Assembly: GCA_025352795.1 (NCBI GenBank)
Contig: JANXSF010000083.1
Coordinates: 1 to 50,951 of the forward strand
Direction of reading: 5' to 3'
Source: Acidobacteriota bacterium
GTDB taxonomy: Bacteria; Acidobacteriota; Terriglobia; Bryobacterales; Bryobacteraceae
Length of the DNA stretch: 50,951 nt
Below, in pieces: positions 34,137-43,299 of this stretch. The translations under genes and the position numbers were made by a program. Within the stretch, counting starts at the first letter, position 1. Every line of letters starts with the position of its first letter. The notes under the pieces were generated by a model that was given only the letters and a program-made list of their open reading frames with translations, did not search any database and was not told the origin of the DNA.

Positions 34137-35282
34137 CTAGTTGTTCTCCGCTTTCTGCCCACGAACAACTTCTTTGAAGCCAATTCGCGCTTTTCCATAC
34201 ACATTCGAATATTGTCGGGCCATGACATTTGCAGAAAAATGTTCTGTCACGCGGATGTTGCCATTCTTCCCCAGTTGTTGCGCCATGGTCGGATCGCGAA
34301 GCAGAGCGAGCAGTCCTTCAGCCAGCGCTTCGACGTTCCGAGGGGGCACCAGATAGCCTGTTTTGTTGTGCTGAATTAGTTCCGGGATGGCACCAACAGA
34401 AGTTGCAATCACTGATTTGGTTGCTGCCATTGCTTCCAGGAGAGTCATGGGCATTGCTTCATTGAATGAAGGCATTGCAATTATGTTGCAGGAAGCCAGC
34501 ACGCCGGGGATGTCATCACGACTACCAGTGAACACAACGCTGGCGGCGATCCCAAGATGTTGAGAAAACGCTTGCCAATCCTGCCGGGCTTCGCCTTCAC
34601 CAATAAACATGAAGAGAACATCAGAGAATTCGTTGAGCACTTTTTTAGCAGCTTCCAGTAGGACCGTTCCGCCCTTTTCATTTACCAATCGGCCAATGAT
34701 CCCTACGATCTGTTTGCTATCTGGATTGAAGTCTTTCTGCAGAGTTGGAGTGGCATCTTCAAACCGACTTATGTCCACACCATTGGCGATGAGGGCCACG
34801 TTCGACGATGAAATTCCAGACTGTGTCAAAATTTGCATAACCTTAGCGGAAGGAGTGGTCACTTGTTGAAAGCGTCGCAACACCAGGCGATTGGCGACGG
34901 CGTAAAATTGCATTGTTGCTGCCGGATTGGGCCAGTTATGACAAGTGGATACCAATGCAATCTCTCTGGATCGACTCGCAAAGTACCCGTAGATGTCGGC
35001 CTTGTACCCGTGCGTGTGCAAGATGTCTACAGCGTGGATTTCGAGCAGCGACCTCAGTTTCCGCACTGCACTCCAATCCAGCCGGCCTTGGCAGGTCAAC
35101 AGTTCAACGATGAGACCTCGTCGCTTTGCTTCCTCAGCAACTTCGGTATGAGGATTCCGTTGGTCCTCGAAGACTCCCACAATGAGTTCATCTCCAAGTT
35201 GTTCCAATTCCCTTGAAAGCGTGACCAGCATGCTTTCCGCACCATAAAAACCTTCGCTACTAATTAATTGGAGAATGGTCAT
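34137..35282 (-). CDS. Family 4 glycosyltransferase
   Basis: 381 residues, ATG at 35282. N-terminal half: LQLISSEGFYGAESMLVTL, IVELLTCQGRLDW, ILHTHGYKADIYGYF. C-terminal half: IVGIIGRLVNEKGGTVLLEAA, FIGEGEARQDWQAFS, VFTGSRDDIPGVLASC, MPSFNEAMPMTLLEAMAATK (E-x7-E), and VGAIPELIQHNKTGYLVPPRN. A standard donor-binding GT4. It lies 6 bp after the polymerase gene and directly abuts the next gene. Confidence 0.87.
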   Translation of the reverse strand: MTILQLISSEGFYGAESMLVTLSRELEQLGDELIVGVFEDQRNPHTEVAEEAKRRGLIVELLTCQGRLDWSAVRKLRSLLEIHAVDILHTHGYKADIYGYFASRSREIALVSTCHNWPNPAATMQFYAVANRLVLRRFQQVTTPSAKVMQILTQSGISSSNVALIANGVDISRFEDATPTLQKDFNPDSKQIVGIIGRLVNEKGGTVLLEAAKKVLNEFSDVLFMFIGEGEARQDWQAFSQHLGIAASVVFTGSRDDIPGVLASCNIIAMPSFNEAMPMTLLEAMAATKSVIATSVGAIPELIQHNKTGYLVPPRNVEALAEGLLALLRDPTMAQQLGKNGNIRVTEHFSANVMARQYSNVYGKARIGFKEVVRGQKAENN

Positions 35283-35288
35283 TCGGTC

Positions 35289-36632
35289 TCAAGCGCTACA
35301 TACTTCCACTACATCTTCTGCATTTTCCTCGATTGCTTCCATAGCCGGTACGTTGGATTCCTGCTCAATAAGTACCAATGCACTTGCCAGTACTCCGGCC
35401 AGTACCCATAGGTAACCGTTGACTTGTAGATAGTTCCAGCGATCCCCAAAAACATTTGCGGTGGCTGAAGTTAAGACCCATGTGGCAAGGCCTAAGCCGA
35501 GAGTGCAATAAAAAGGATCATTGACCACTAGAAATAGTCGGAAGCCAGACCAGATTAACCGCACCAGTAGCGTTAAGAAAATGAGTAAACCTACTATGCC
35601 CGTTTCCACCAGAATCTTGATGTAGATATTGTGCGTATCGGTGTAGTTTCCTACTCTGCCCATGTAGGCGTAAGTGACGTAGCCGGTTCCAGTGATGGGA
35701 TTCGATTCGATTAACTCAAGGGCATCTTCCCACAAGGTCATTCGAGTTTCTGAGGAATGATCCAGTTCCCCCTCGTTCGTTTGCGTCATCGTAACTCGCG
35801 ACTTTACCGCCTCAGGGACAAGTGAGGTCCAAAGAGTGCCCAGTGCGATTGTTAGAAACAGAAGTTTGCGTTGTGCGGCCAGACAAACAAAGACGAACCC
35901 AACAGCGAAGGCAACGTATCCTCCGCGGGAAAGACTATACATCAGTACGATGACAGAGAACAGAGTTAAGGCATAGTAAGCTACCTTCCAACGCCATCGG
36001 GATTCAAGGCTAGCAACCACCAGAACAAATGCGGCAGCTTGAGCAAGGAAAGCTCCCAGGCCATTAGAGCCGGCATAGCCCATGGGACCAGAATCACGAA
36101 GCTCGTCAGAATACGAAGAGTAGTCCCTACCAGACACTGCCCCCCAAGCTCCTCTGTCGAGAAGGAAAATTCCGGCACAGATCAATAATAAGACCAGCTT
36201 CAACTCTTTGACACTGGTGATGGAACCAGCCACCAGAAATAGAAGAATGGGCATGAGGATGTATGATTTCCATTCCCCAACTCGCGGGTCAGTCAACGTG
36301 AATGGCATTGCTCTTCCCAAATACAGGGAGCCGAGACAAAGCGATATGGAAAGATAACCCATGTGAAGGAACAATAACCCGCGCCAAGGAACTTTCGGAA
36401 ACAGCGGCATTCCACGCAACATCAATCCAACTGCAACTGCCAGCATGGTGATCAAAATAATATTCGAGCCAAGCGGATATTGGTCTAACCGGTACCGCAT
36501 GGTTTGAAGGGGGATGATCGGGATAAGAAAACAAATTCCAGCGATGGGCCTCCAAAAAATACTGAGGATTACCGCCGCGAGGAACGCGACGTAAAGTACC
36601 GAGATGGATATTGTTTCCAGACCGAAATGCAT
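35289..36632 (-). CDS. O-antigen ligase / Wzy-like polymerase
   Basis: 447 residues with about 10-12 hydrophobic segments. The Wzy_C/WaaL-type signature region includes MYSLSRGGYVAFAVGF (near 230) and, in the large periplasmic loop, MTLWEDALELIESNPITGTG and YTDTHNIYIKILVETGIVGLL, with the conserved His in DTHN. In a locus with Wzx and Wzz-like proteins this is the likely Wzy polymerase joining repeat units in the periplasm. Ligase and polymerase cannot be told apart by sequence alone. A 3 bp gap separates it from the upstream deacetylase. Confidence 0.85.
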   Translation of the reverse strand: MHFGLETISISVLYVAFLAAVILSIFWRPIAGICFLIPIIPLQTMRYRLDQYPLGSNIILITMLAVAVGLMLRGMPLFPKVPWRGLLFLHMGYLSISLCLGSLYLGRAMPFTLTDPRVGEWKSYILMPILLFLVAGSITSVKELKLVLLLICAGIFLLDRGAWGAVSGRDYSSYSDELRDSGPMGYAGSNGLGAFLAQAAAFVLVVASLESRWRWKVAYYALTLFSVIVLMYSLSRGGYVAFAVGFVFVCLAAQRKLLFLTIALGTLWTSLVPEAVKSRVTMTQTNEGELDHSSETRMTLWEDALELIESNPITGTGYVTYAYMGRVGNYTDTHNIYIKILVETGIVGLLIFLTLLVRLIWSGFRLFLVVNDPFYCTLGLGLATWVLTSATANVFGDRWNYLQVNGYLWVLAGVLASALVLIEQESNVPAMEAIEENAEDVVEVCSA

Positions 36633-36635
36633 TTA

Positions 36636-37769
36636 CTATTCCTGGCAGGCGTTTACTGTCGCTGGCTGCTTTGCTGACGATGCGGTGGCATTGGTTTCAT
36701 TTTCAGGAACGGAAATTCGAGCCTTTCGTGTAGCTCGCCAAACTTTCCAAAACGTTGTGTATTCAAACATGGCCGGCGAAAATCGACCATTTGGCCAGAC
36801 CACGTTGCCTTCGTAGACATTAGCGCGAGGGATTGCCAGAGGATCACATTCAGGGGTCCAGGCACCGCGCTGCGTTGTGAAGGCAAGCTTGAATCCCTCT
36901 TGTGCAACGATGTCGCGAATTTCTGGACTCCAGTTGCCATTGGGGTAAGCAAAGGTTTCGCAAGGTAAATTCAGAGTGCGTTCCAGTTCGATCTTAGACA
37001 GGTTGATTTCGCTTCGAACTTGATCCAGCGGCACAGTGGTAAGAATCTGATGTGTCTGGGTGTGTGATCCAAAACTGATATTGCGTTTATTCATCTCCAG
37101 AATTTCGTCCCAGGACAATGTGCTGGTTTCCGGGGCTGGTTGTTCGGCAAGCGTGTTCGAACAATTCCCATTGAGCAGTTCCTGATGGACCAGTTGATCA
37201 ATAGCCCGCTCTCTATCTTCGGGGGAACATTTCTTCAACTGTTCAATCATTTCTTCAATCTCAGATCGCTTGATTGATCGGCCCGATGCAGCAAACAAGC
37301 TGGTCATCCGTTCTGGCCAAAACGGTTGGGAAGTGCCAATCAAACCAGGACAAACAAAAATTGTCATCGGAATATTGTGTTCAATGGCAATGGGTAGAGC
37401 TACCGCATAATTGTCAGTCCAGCCGTCGTCAAACGTAAATGCGACGCGAAGTTTATCACCGACTTCGCCAGGAACAGCACGATGAATTGGGATCGCATCG
37501 TAGTGTTTGGACACGTGCTGGGCCAATTCGCTAAACGTTCGTTGGCGCACAACGACTCCCGGTAGAACTTGCGGACGCTTGAATTCTTCATCTTTTAATA
37601 CGCGATGGAACATCAGCACAACAATGGAGCCACTCTGCCGAAGCTGACGTTTGGCCCACCAAAATGAGCCTGTCGCGTAAAGGAAATAGACCCACAGCTT
37701 CTGAAGGAGAAGGTGAACATGGTGCGTGAGATAAGAGTTTTTCCCTAATAGGGGAAGCAATGCCAACAT
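36636..37769 (-). CDS. Polysaccharide deacetylase (NodB fold) with N-terminal hydrophobic segment
   Basis: 377 residues from the ATG at 37769 (a TTG at 37829 and a GTG at 37793 are in frame and none has a strong ribosome site). NodB motif 1 is AFTFDDGWTDNYAVALPI, motif 2 is SFGSHTQTHQIL (H-x3-H), motif 3 FAYPNGNWSPEI. The short hydrophobic start and IVVLMFHRVLKDEEF are typical of the XrtA-type/EPS-associated deacetylase branch. It likely deacetylates amino sugars of the polymer. It differs clearly from the deacetylase at the end of the locus. Confidence 0.82.
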   Translation of the reverse strand: MLALLPLLGKNSYLTHHVHLLLQKLWVYFLYATGSFWWAKRQLRQSGSIVVLMFHRVLKDEEFKRPQVLPGVVVRQRTFSELAQHVSKHYDAIPIHRAVPGEVGDKLRVAFTFDDGWTDNYAVALPIAIEHNIPMTIFVCPGLIGTSQPFWPERMTSLFAASGRSIKRSEIEEMIEQLKKCSPEDRERAIDQLVHQELLNGNCSNTLAEQPAPETSTLSWDEILEMNKRNISFGSHTQTHQILTTVPLDQVRSEINLSKIELERTLNLPCETFAYPNGNWSPEIRDIVAQEGFKLAFTTQRGAWTPECDPLAIPRANVYEGNVVWPNGRFSPAMFEYTTFWKVWRATRKARISVPENETNATASSAKQPATVNACQE

Positions 37770-37855
37770 AAATAGAGATGTGGTTTTTGTCACTGGGGGA
37801 TGTCCATGGGCAGTTTTATCTGGGGGCAAAAATAAGCGTCGTTACAACGACCTGG

Positions 37856-38137
37856 TCATTTGGAAGTACCGTCAAGGCCCGCTGTCACTGGCGGTGCTTC
37901 AGACTGGTTGTGTTCCTCAGATTTAGATGGAAATTCCCGGGTGCTATCCTGGCGTTCGAATAACCACATTGGATCGCATTGCAACAGAGACGCGATTTTG
38001 AGTTTTAATTCAGGCGCGGGCTCGCGAAAGCCATTCAGGATCTTGCTGAGTATGGTCTCATCCATTTGCAACATTTGTGCAACTCGATTCTGACGAAGAC
38101 CCGTTCTCCAGATCTGGAGTTTTAAATTTGGAAACAT
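37856..38137 (-). CDS. Small XRE-like DNA-binding protein
   Basis: 93 residues, ATG at 38137 with AAAGGA seven bases upstream. The HTH is in TGLRQNRVAQMLQMDETILSK and ILNGFREPAPELKLKIASLL (about 12-54), similar to Cro/C1-type domains in which DETILSKILNG is the recognition helix area. The C-terminal third is polar and lacks any effector domain. It lies between the NusG-like gene and the deacetylase, inside the exopolysaccharide locus, so it is likely a local regulator; its targets are unknown. Confidence 0.75.
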   Translation of the reverse strand: MFPNLKLQIWRTGLRQNRVAQMLQMDETILSKILNGFREPAPELKLKIASLLQCDPMWLFERQDSTREFPSKSEEHNQSEAPPVTAGLDGTSK

Positions 38138-38150
38138 CGATTCCTTTTAT

Positions 38151-38690
38151 CTAAGCGCAGAGGCTCGGCATTGGGCGGTAGTTATAAGTAAGTTCTTCAA
38201 TGTCGCTCAAGTCCACTTCTGTGGCTACAGAGTTGGAAATAAGGTCAACTGAAAGCACAAGGCGAGTTTGGTGTTTAATTCTTATGAGAGTGCCTACCAA
38301 ATCTTTCAACGGTCCACGGCGCACTCGGACTTTTGCACCTTCACAGAGAAAGGGATGCGAAAAACATACCTCACCGCTGGACAGCATCCGCTGTATGGAT
38401 TCAACTTGAACATCAGGGATTGCTTCAATTAAATTGCCGGTTCCAAGAATTCTGACTACCCCGCGGCTCTGTCGAACTCGGAGACGAATAGAGGGATCGG
38501 CGATGAAGTTACTGAGAACATACCCTGGAAAAACTGGACGTTCAATTATTTTTTTGCGGTCAGCCCACTGGTGCAGTTCTGAAAAACAAGGGCAGAAATT
38601 AGCAATACCTTTCGCGTTCAATTCTCCAACAACGATTTGTTCCAGATTGGATCGAGTCTGCACCGCATACCAGCGGCTTACATCGGACAT
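38151..38690 (-). CDS. NusG/RfaH-like (UpxY type) antitermination protein
   Basis: 179 residues, ATG at 38690 with AAGGGG eight bases upstream. NGN domain: RWYAVQTRSNLEQIVVGELN, then VFPGYVLSNFIADPSIRLRV and RQSRGVVRILGTG. KOW domain: GAKVRVRRGPLKDLVGTLIR. It is a specialised paralogue: housekeeping nusG normally sits with secE and ribosomal genes, which are not here. Similar proteins (RfaH, LoaP, UpxY) bind RNA polymerase to let it read long polysaccharide operons. The location, after the export and kinase genes and before about 19 kb of same-strand genes, fits such a role. Confidence 0.87.
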   Translation of the reverse strand: MSDVSRWYAVQTRSNLEQIVVGELNAKGIANFCPCFSELHQWADRKKIIERPVFPGYVLSNFIADPSIRLRVRQSRGVVRILGTGNLIEAIPDVQVESIQRMLSSGEVCFSHPFLCEGAKVRVRRGPLKDLVGTLIRIKHQTRLVLSVDLISNSVATEVDLSDIEELTYNYRPMPSLCA

Positions 38691-38775
38691 AGCTTTGCCC
38701 CTTCACTTACAGTGAATTTTCTAAATCATTGATAAAACACAACTAAAAGTTACCTGCGGTCGAAGTCTAAAGAGT

Positions 38776-40032
38776 TCAAGTTGGCCGACGGCGCCAACGG
38801 AAAAAGGGTTGCGGCTTTGGTTTACGAATTTCGCCGGAATAGTAATAATTGGCGTCCAACTTGTTCCATAAGAACCAATCCTCAAAAGCGTTAACCACAA
38901 CTCCCAACAAACGTTTTTCAGGCACAATCTCAAACGCTCTATGAAAGGAATCCCGGTCCGTATGGTCTGGCCGCACAACCATTAACACGCCGTCACTTAC
39001 TTGCATAACAAGTTTGAAATCGGCAACGGAGGCTACTGGTGTTGTATCAAACACAATAAAGGTGAACCGCTTGCGAACTTCCAGTACAAAACTACGGAAC
39101 ACATCAGAATCCAATAATTCAGCGGGATTCGCGGCAACATTGCCGCCTGGCAGCACGTGAAAATTGGGAAGCTGTTCAGCTCGCACAATGGCTTCATCAA
39201 GCGTGGCTTGTCCGCGAAGAACTTCTGCCAATCCCGGAGACGATTGAATACCCAGCAGTGGAGCAATGGAGCATTTTCGAAGGTCGCCTTCTACAATCAG
39301 GACCTTGGTGTCGCTTTTCATTGCCATAATTCCAGCGAAATTCACGGCAGTCAAAGTTTTGCCATCGCCGGAACTGCCGCTTGAGATGGCAACTACCTTG
39401 GGATTAGCTGCGTGGAGCAATATGCTGGTACGCAGAATCCGGTATTGTTCGGCAACCCTCGGCTCACTTCCATCAAAGGGAAACACGGGAATCCCTTTGG
39501 GGATTTCGAGCCAGACAGAACGATACGGTGAAGGTTGCTGCCCCTCCAAATGATCTGTCTCCACAGATGGTTCCAACGGGTAGACTTTGCGCTCCTCATT
39601 GGGCACCTTAATTTCATCTTCTAAGCCTGTGGGCGCGGCGTTCCATGGCTGCCTGTCTCCCTTTAAGCAAATATCTGCGACGTTTGCCGGATCGATCAGT
39701 TTGGGAAGTTCATTCTCTTTTTTTACTGTCTTCGCAACAAGCTGCAAATGTCCATTGGAAGCAGGTGTATATGCTAGTTTGGAAGTCGGCGCGAAAGTTC
39801 CGTTGGTAGCAGCAATGCGTGGTTTAAGGCCCTTGACAATAGGATCTCCGCCCAAAGGGAACAGATCATCGGAGTCTTCAAGCGAAGAAAATGCAATTGG
39901 CTGCTTGCGCCCAATGGAAGAAATAGTGCGCGGTATCCGGCTTCCACCGTTTTTGCCATTCGCTCCCGCTGCTACATTCTCGCTCAACATTTCGTCTACT
40001 TCTTGATGTGCATCTTTGTGCCTCATATTCAT
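38776..40032 (-). CDS. BY-kinase (CpsD/CapB-type tyrosine autokinase) with long N-terminal extension
   Basis: 418 residues from the ATG at 40032, which overlaps the Wzz-like stop as ATGA. The kinase domain has Walker A SGSSGDGKT (218-226), Walker A' VLIVEGDLRK (244-253), and Walker B FIVFDTTP (325-332). The A' site normally reads D-A-D; here the first Asp is Glu-Gly (VEGD). A tyrosine cluster YYY (396-398) near the C-terminus is the likely phosphorylation site. About 190 residues before the kinase domain are low-complexity and not typical of CpsD. BY-kinases control Wzz-type co-polymerases by cyclic phosphorylation. Confidence 0.85.
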   Translation of the reverse strand: MNMRHKDAHQEVDEMLSENVAAGANGKNGGSRIPRTISSIGRKQPIAFSSLEDSDDLFPLGGDPIVKGLKPRIAATNGTFAPTSKLAYTPASNGHLQLVAKTVKKENELPKLIDPANVADICLKGDRQPWNAAPTGLEDEIKVPNEERKVYPLEPSVETDHLEGQQPSPYRSVWLEIPKGIPVFPFDGSEPRVAEQYRILRTSILLHAANPKVVAISSGSSGDGKTLTAVNFAGIMAMKSDTKVLIVEGDLRKCSIAPLLGIQSSPGLAEVLRGQATLDEAIVRAEQLPNFHVLPGGNVAANPAELLDSDVFRSFVLEVRKRFTFIVFDTTPVASVADFKLVMQVSDGVLMVVRPDHTDRDSFHRAFEIVPEKRLLGVVVNAFEDWFLWNKLDANYYYSGEIRKPKPQPFFRWRRRPT

Positions 40033-41714
40033 CCAATCACCTTCGCCCAATAACCAGCTAAATATCCGATTGCTGAAAGGCTCAGCACTAGAAGGGAAAT
40101 GCCTGCGCCTACTCCGATTCCCAACGACGGGGCTCTTTCTCCAGAATCCGGTGGCGTTGTGATTTTCGGAATCCTGCCCAAAATCGCAACATGAGCTGGA
40201 ATTTCCCATTCCCCTAAAAACGTATGCTTTTTCAATTCCGCACTCAGAAATAGGGCCAAGCTGCATACCAGGGAACACAGACAGGCCACCAATCCGTACA
40301 GCAAGCGATTCGGTGCAACTGGTTTTGACGGCACGTGCGCTGGTTCAGCTATGGTGAATCTTTCCGATTGTTCGCTACGCTCCATCTCCGCAGAAATCGT
40401 CGCAGATATTTTCTTGTCGTGAAGATTACGATAATTCAGTTTTGAAATTTCGTAGTCTCTTGTAAGCGATGCCATTTGTTGTTCACGAATTGGCAATTTC
40501 CCGACTCGCGACTGATGCTCCGCGATCATTCCTAGAATGCGCCGATTGTCCGAAGTCCGCACCGCCAACTCCCTTTTTACGACTTCTAATTGAGTTTTAA
40601 GATTGAAGACCCGCTCTTTTTCCCGAGTTACATCGGCTAGTAATTGTGGCGACACAGCAGCTACTGGCTTACTCACTGGGAGGCTAGCCGATTTTGTTTC
40701 GATTGGCTTGGCCGGACGAGGCATTTTTGATTCAGCAACGCGCATCTGCTCCAGTTCCGTCGTCAGCCGCTTTACTTCTGGATGATCATCGAAATAGCGT
40801 CGACGAGCAGCCTCTAGTTGACCCTCAAGAATTTCCGATTGCAAAGGTGCTTCTACACGGCTCACCGTGGCAACTGTTTGCGGAGTACCTACTTCATTTA
40901 CAGGAATTGGGGCCATGGCTCGAGTAGCAGTTTGCAGAGAGGACTCAGCAAAGGAAAGCGTATTTTCGAGCATTTGACGATTCTGTTCGGCCCGGTTGGA
41001 TGCGTCCTGATTGCCTTGTAGTTCCGCATGAAGCATGGAAAGAGTCTGCATCAGTGCCCCTTCCTGCTGCGGCAACTCGCCAGCCCATTGCAACTTATAC
41101 TTGCTCAAATTCGATTCCTGCTCTTCCAAAGTTTTCTTGGCCTGGTTGAGCTGATTTTCAATAAATTCAGAAGTGCCCTGCGCTCTTTGTCCGCGTGTTC
41201 TTACATTCTCTCTGACGAACAGATCAGTGACTCGATTGACAACTCCAGCAGCCACTTCCGGGTCTGGCCCTTGAAAGGAAATCCGGAATGCGCCGGAACG
41301 ATTCCCACTTAGACTTCTTTCCAGCTTTACGTCCAAGTCACGGGTGCGCATCCGGTCAACAAGTTCTTCCACGGTTTTCTTGTTTCTATCGGTTGGATAC
41401 AATTTGAAATCGTCAATGATCTTGAATAAATGATCGGCCCTCAGCACCTGCTTGCTGATTGCGCTCAGACTATCTTGCAGTGACACCTGAACGGTAGAGG
41501 CCACAAAGTTTTCAGGGATTTTTTGTGAATCAACCAGGATTACCGCCTCAGCCCGATAAACATCAGTCATGCGTAACACAAGTAAACTCGATATCAGAGT
41601 AAGTAATAACCAAACGGAAAGGGCCTTCCACTTACTCTTCCAAAGCATGCGGGCCACGGAGAGTGGTAAGAATTGTTGTCCACCTGGGATCACGGATTTT
41701 CGCTGTACATTCAT
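40029..41714 (-). CDS. Wzz/GumC-type polysaccharide co-polymerase
   Basis: 561 residues, ATG at 41714. Transmembrane segment 1 about 32-50 (ALSVWLLLTLISSLLVLRM), a Wzz domain (YRAEAVILVDSQKIPENFVA), a long coiled-coil periplasmic part (for example QAKKTLEEQESNLSKYKLQW, LEAARRRYFDDHPEVKRL), a GumC-like end (EQQMASLTRDYEISKLNYRN), segment 2 about 474-497 (LLYGLVACLCSLVCSLALFL), and a third C-terminal segment (GISLLVLSLSAIGYLAGYW). It spans the periplasm, sets chain length and works with the BY-kinase (next gene) and the OPX protein. Confidence 0.87.
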   Translation of the reverse strand: MNVQRKSVIPGGQQFLPLSVARMLWKSKWKALSVWLLLTLISSLLVLRMTDVYRAEAVILVDSQKIPENFVASTVQVSLQDSLSAISKQVLRADHLFKIIDDFKLYPTDRNKKTVEELVDRMRTRDLDVKLERSLSGNRSGAFRISFQGPDPEVAAGVVNRVTDLFVRENVRTRGQRAQGTSEFIENQLNQAKKTLEEQESNLSKYKLQWAGELPQQEGALMQTLSMLHAELQGNQDASNRAEQNRQMLENTLSFAESSLQTATRAMAPIPVNEVGTPQTVATVSRVEAPLQSEILEGQLEAARRRYFDDHPEVKRLTTELEQMRVAESKMPRPAKPIETKSASLPVSKPVAAVSPQLLADVTREKERVFNLKTQLEVVKRELAVRTSDNRRILGMIAEHQSRVGKLPIREQQMASLTRDYEISKLNYRNLHDKKISATISAEMERSEQSERFTIAEPAHVPSKPVAPNRLLYGLVACLCSLVCSLALFLSAELKKHTFLGEWEIPAHVAILGRIPKITTPPDSGERAPSLGIGVGAGISLLVLSLSAIGYLAGYWAKVIG

Positions 41715-41788
41715 TGTTAGGATTTCACTGTTGTCAACATTTTGTTGCTAATCTCTATAACGGGCTTCAATGCAAGTGTCATACCAAA

Positions 41789-43216
41789 TCACAATCCTTC
41801 CGAAGTCATTGATTTCAGGTCTGTAGGTTGAAAATTGAATAACGAATATTTGGGGTTTTGACCAATACTTTCGTACGACGCACTGAGATCTTGCTTATTC
41901 AATAGTTCCATTTGGCGCTGTCTAGGAATCCAAAAAATGGTTAGACGAACGGAGTGGGCCACGCCATTACTGAATGTAAGTACCGGGGCCACTGCATCGC
42001 TCATGTAACCATAAGCCAGACTAACTGACGTCTGGCGATTCAGTGATCGGGAAACTGCGGCGCTTCCATGCCAGATTGTGATGGCACCCATGGAACTGCC
42101 AAGAAGTCGCTGTTGCCCACCAAATGCTTGCAGGGCCCACTTTTTACCAGGCTTTTTCCAATTCCACGAACCAAAAACAGAACTTGAGGAAGAAGAGGCC
42201 AGGCCATAGACATCGCCTACCATGCGGTTGTAAGTGACTGCCCAGGCGTTTTCTCTATCCTTATATGCGAGAGTTCCACTAGTTACAATGGAAGCTCCCG
42301 ACGGGAGTGCCGTCTTGTTTCCTAAGTACTGATAAGTTCCTAATCCTGCTTGCACCGACGCGAACCAATGAGTTCCCAACTTTCTTCCATAAGAACCGGT
42401 GTAACTGAAGCTGCGGTAATCAACGAGTGCGTTGTGCGATTGAGTGGCTTCAGTAATCACACCAATTTCAGTTCTTGGATTCAGTGAATACGATAGAGCG
42501 ATTCCGGCATGTTCCACATTAGTGCGTGGAGTTAAGAATTGGCCTGATCCGTTGTCATGGTTTCTGGCAATGGATTGATAGCCTCCGCCGTTGATGTTGA
42601 CACTGAAACGAGTTGTTGGCTTGTAAGTAAAACCGCCATTGACGCCGTAGGACAAAATCCTGGTTCCAAAGACTAGCGTCTGCGGAGAAGATGCAAGTGA
42701 CGTGGAAGAGCCGCTGAGCACAGCGCTGGCAAATTCATCCACCGTCGCAGAACCTGCTACCAGTTGCGACAGTCCGTTTTGTTTGAATAGAAATTGATCA
42801 ATGGTAACGTCGTCACCCGATGCCGCCAATGAGAAGGCCCACTTGGCGCTGAGTTTTGCAACCATTTCTAAACTCAGACTTTGGTTAAAGGAGTTCAGAC
42901 TGGAAGAATAAAATGCTCCGGCATAGGATGGCGAATATTTGAATGCGAACTTCAGATTCGGACCGCCATGTGAATAACCTAAAGTGACTCCTGCCAAAGT
43001 GGAATAACCGCACTGGACCTTACCTCCATTGCTGGTGGAAGAACCGAAAGTACCAGGGTAGGAGGAGTATGCCGTTGCCGCCGACGCGCTGTAAATGTCA
43101 AACCCGTCGCGATGCGTGTCCGATGAAACTCCTAGTACTGGTTGCGCTTCCACATACGGAATGGTGGCAGTGAAAAGCAGTCCTACGATGATGATTGACA
43201 ACAATTCCGATCTCAC
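41789..43216 (-). CDS. Outer-membrane beta-barrel protein of the exopolysaccharide system
   Basis: 475 residues from the GTG at 43216, chosen because the start then gives a clean signal peptide (RSELLSIIIVGLLFTATIPY to VEA) and has AGAAGGA seven bases upstream; a longer frame from 43288 would hide the signal. The body is a run of alternating aromatic/polar strands rich in Y/S/G (KFAFKYSPSYAGAF, SKWAFSL-like and FSYTGSYGRKLGTHWF), typical of an outer-membrane barrel. It lies directly after the OPX gene, which here lacks the alpha-helical barrel end. In Myxococcus a beta-barrel partners the short OPX protein; the same split is likely here. Confidence 0.7.
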   Translation of the reverse strand: MRSELLSIIIVGLLFTATIPYVEAQPVLGVSSDTHRDGFDIYSASAATAYSSYPGTFGSSTSNGGKVQCGYSTLAGVTLGYSHGGPNLKFAFKYSPSYAGAFYSSSLNSFNQSLSLEMVAKLSAKWAFSLAASGDDVTIDQFLFKQNGLSQLVAGSATVDEFASAVLSGSSTSLASSPQTLVFGTRILSYGVNGGFTYKPTTRFSVNINGGGYQSIARNHDNGSGQFLTPRTNVEHAGIALSYSLNPRTEIGVITEATQSHNALVDYRSFSYTGSYGRKLGTHWFASVQAGLGTYQYLGNKTALPSGASIVTSGTLAYKDRENAWAVTYNRMVGDVYGLASSSSSSVFGSWNWKKPGKKWALQAFGGQQRLLGSSMGAITIWHGSAAVSRSLNRQTSVSLAYGYMSDAVAPVLTFSNGVAHSVRLTIFWIPRQRQMELLNKQDLSASYESIGQNPKYSLFNFQPTDLKSMTSEGL

Positions 43217-43299
43217 GATGGCATCCTTCTCTGGCTTAACATTCACAACTTTTTGGATTGATTCCAAAACTTTTGCACTTTGTATCATCTATTGGGCAC

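Noticed and set aside
38151-38690. Housekeeping nusG
   Set aside because: No secE, rplK or rplA neighbours; the gene is embedded in a polysaccharide locus, so a specialised paralogue is more likely.
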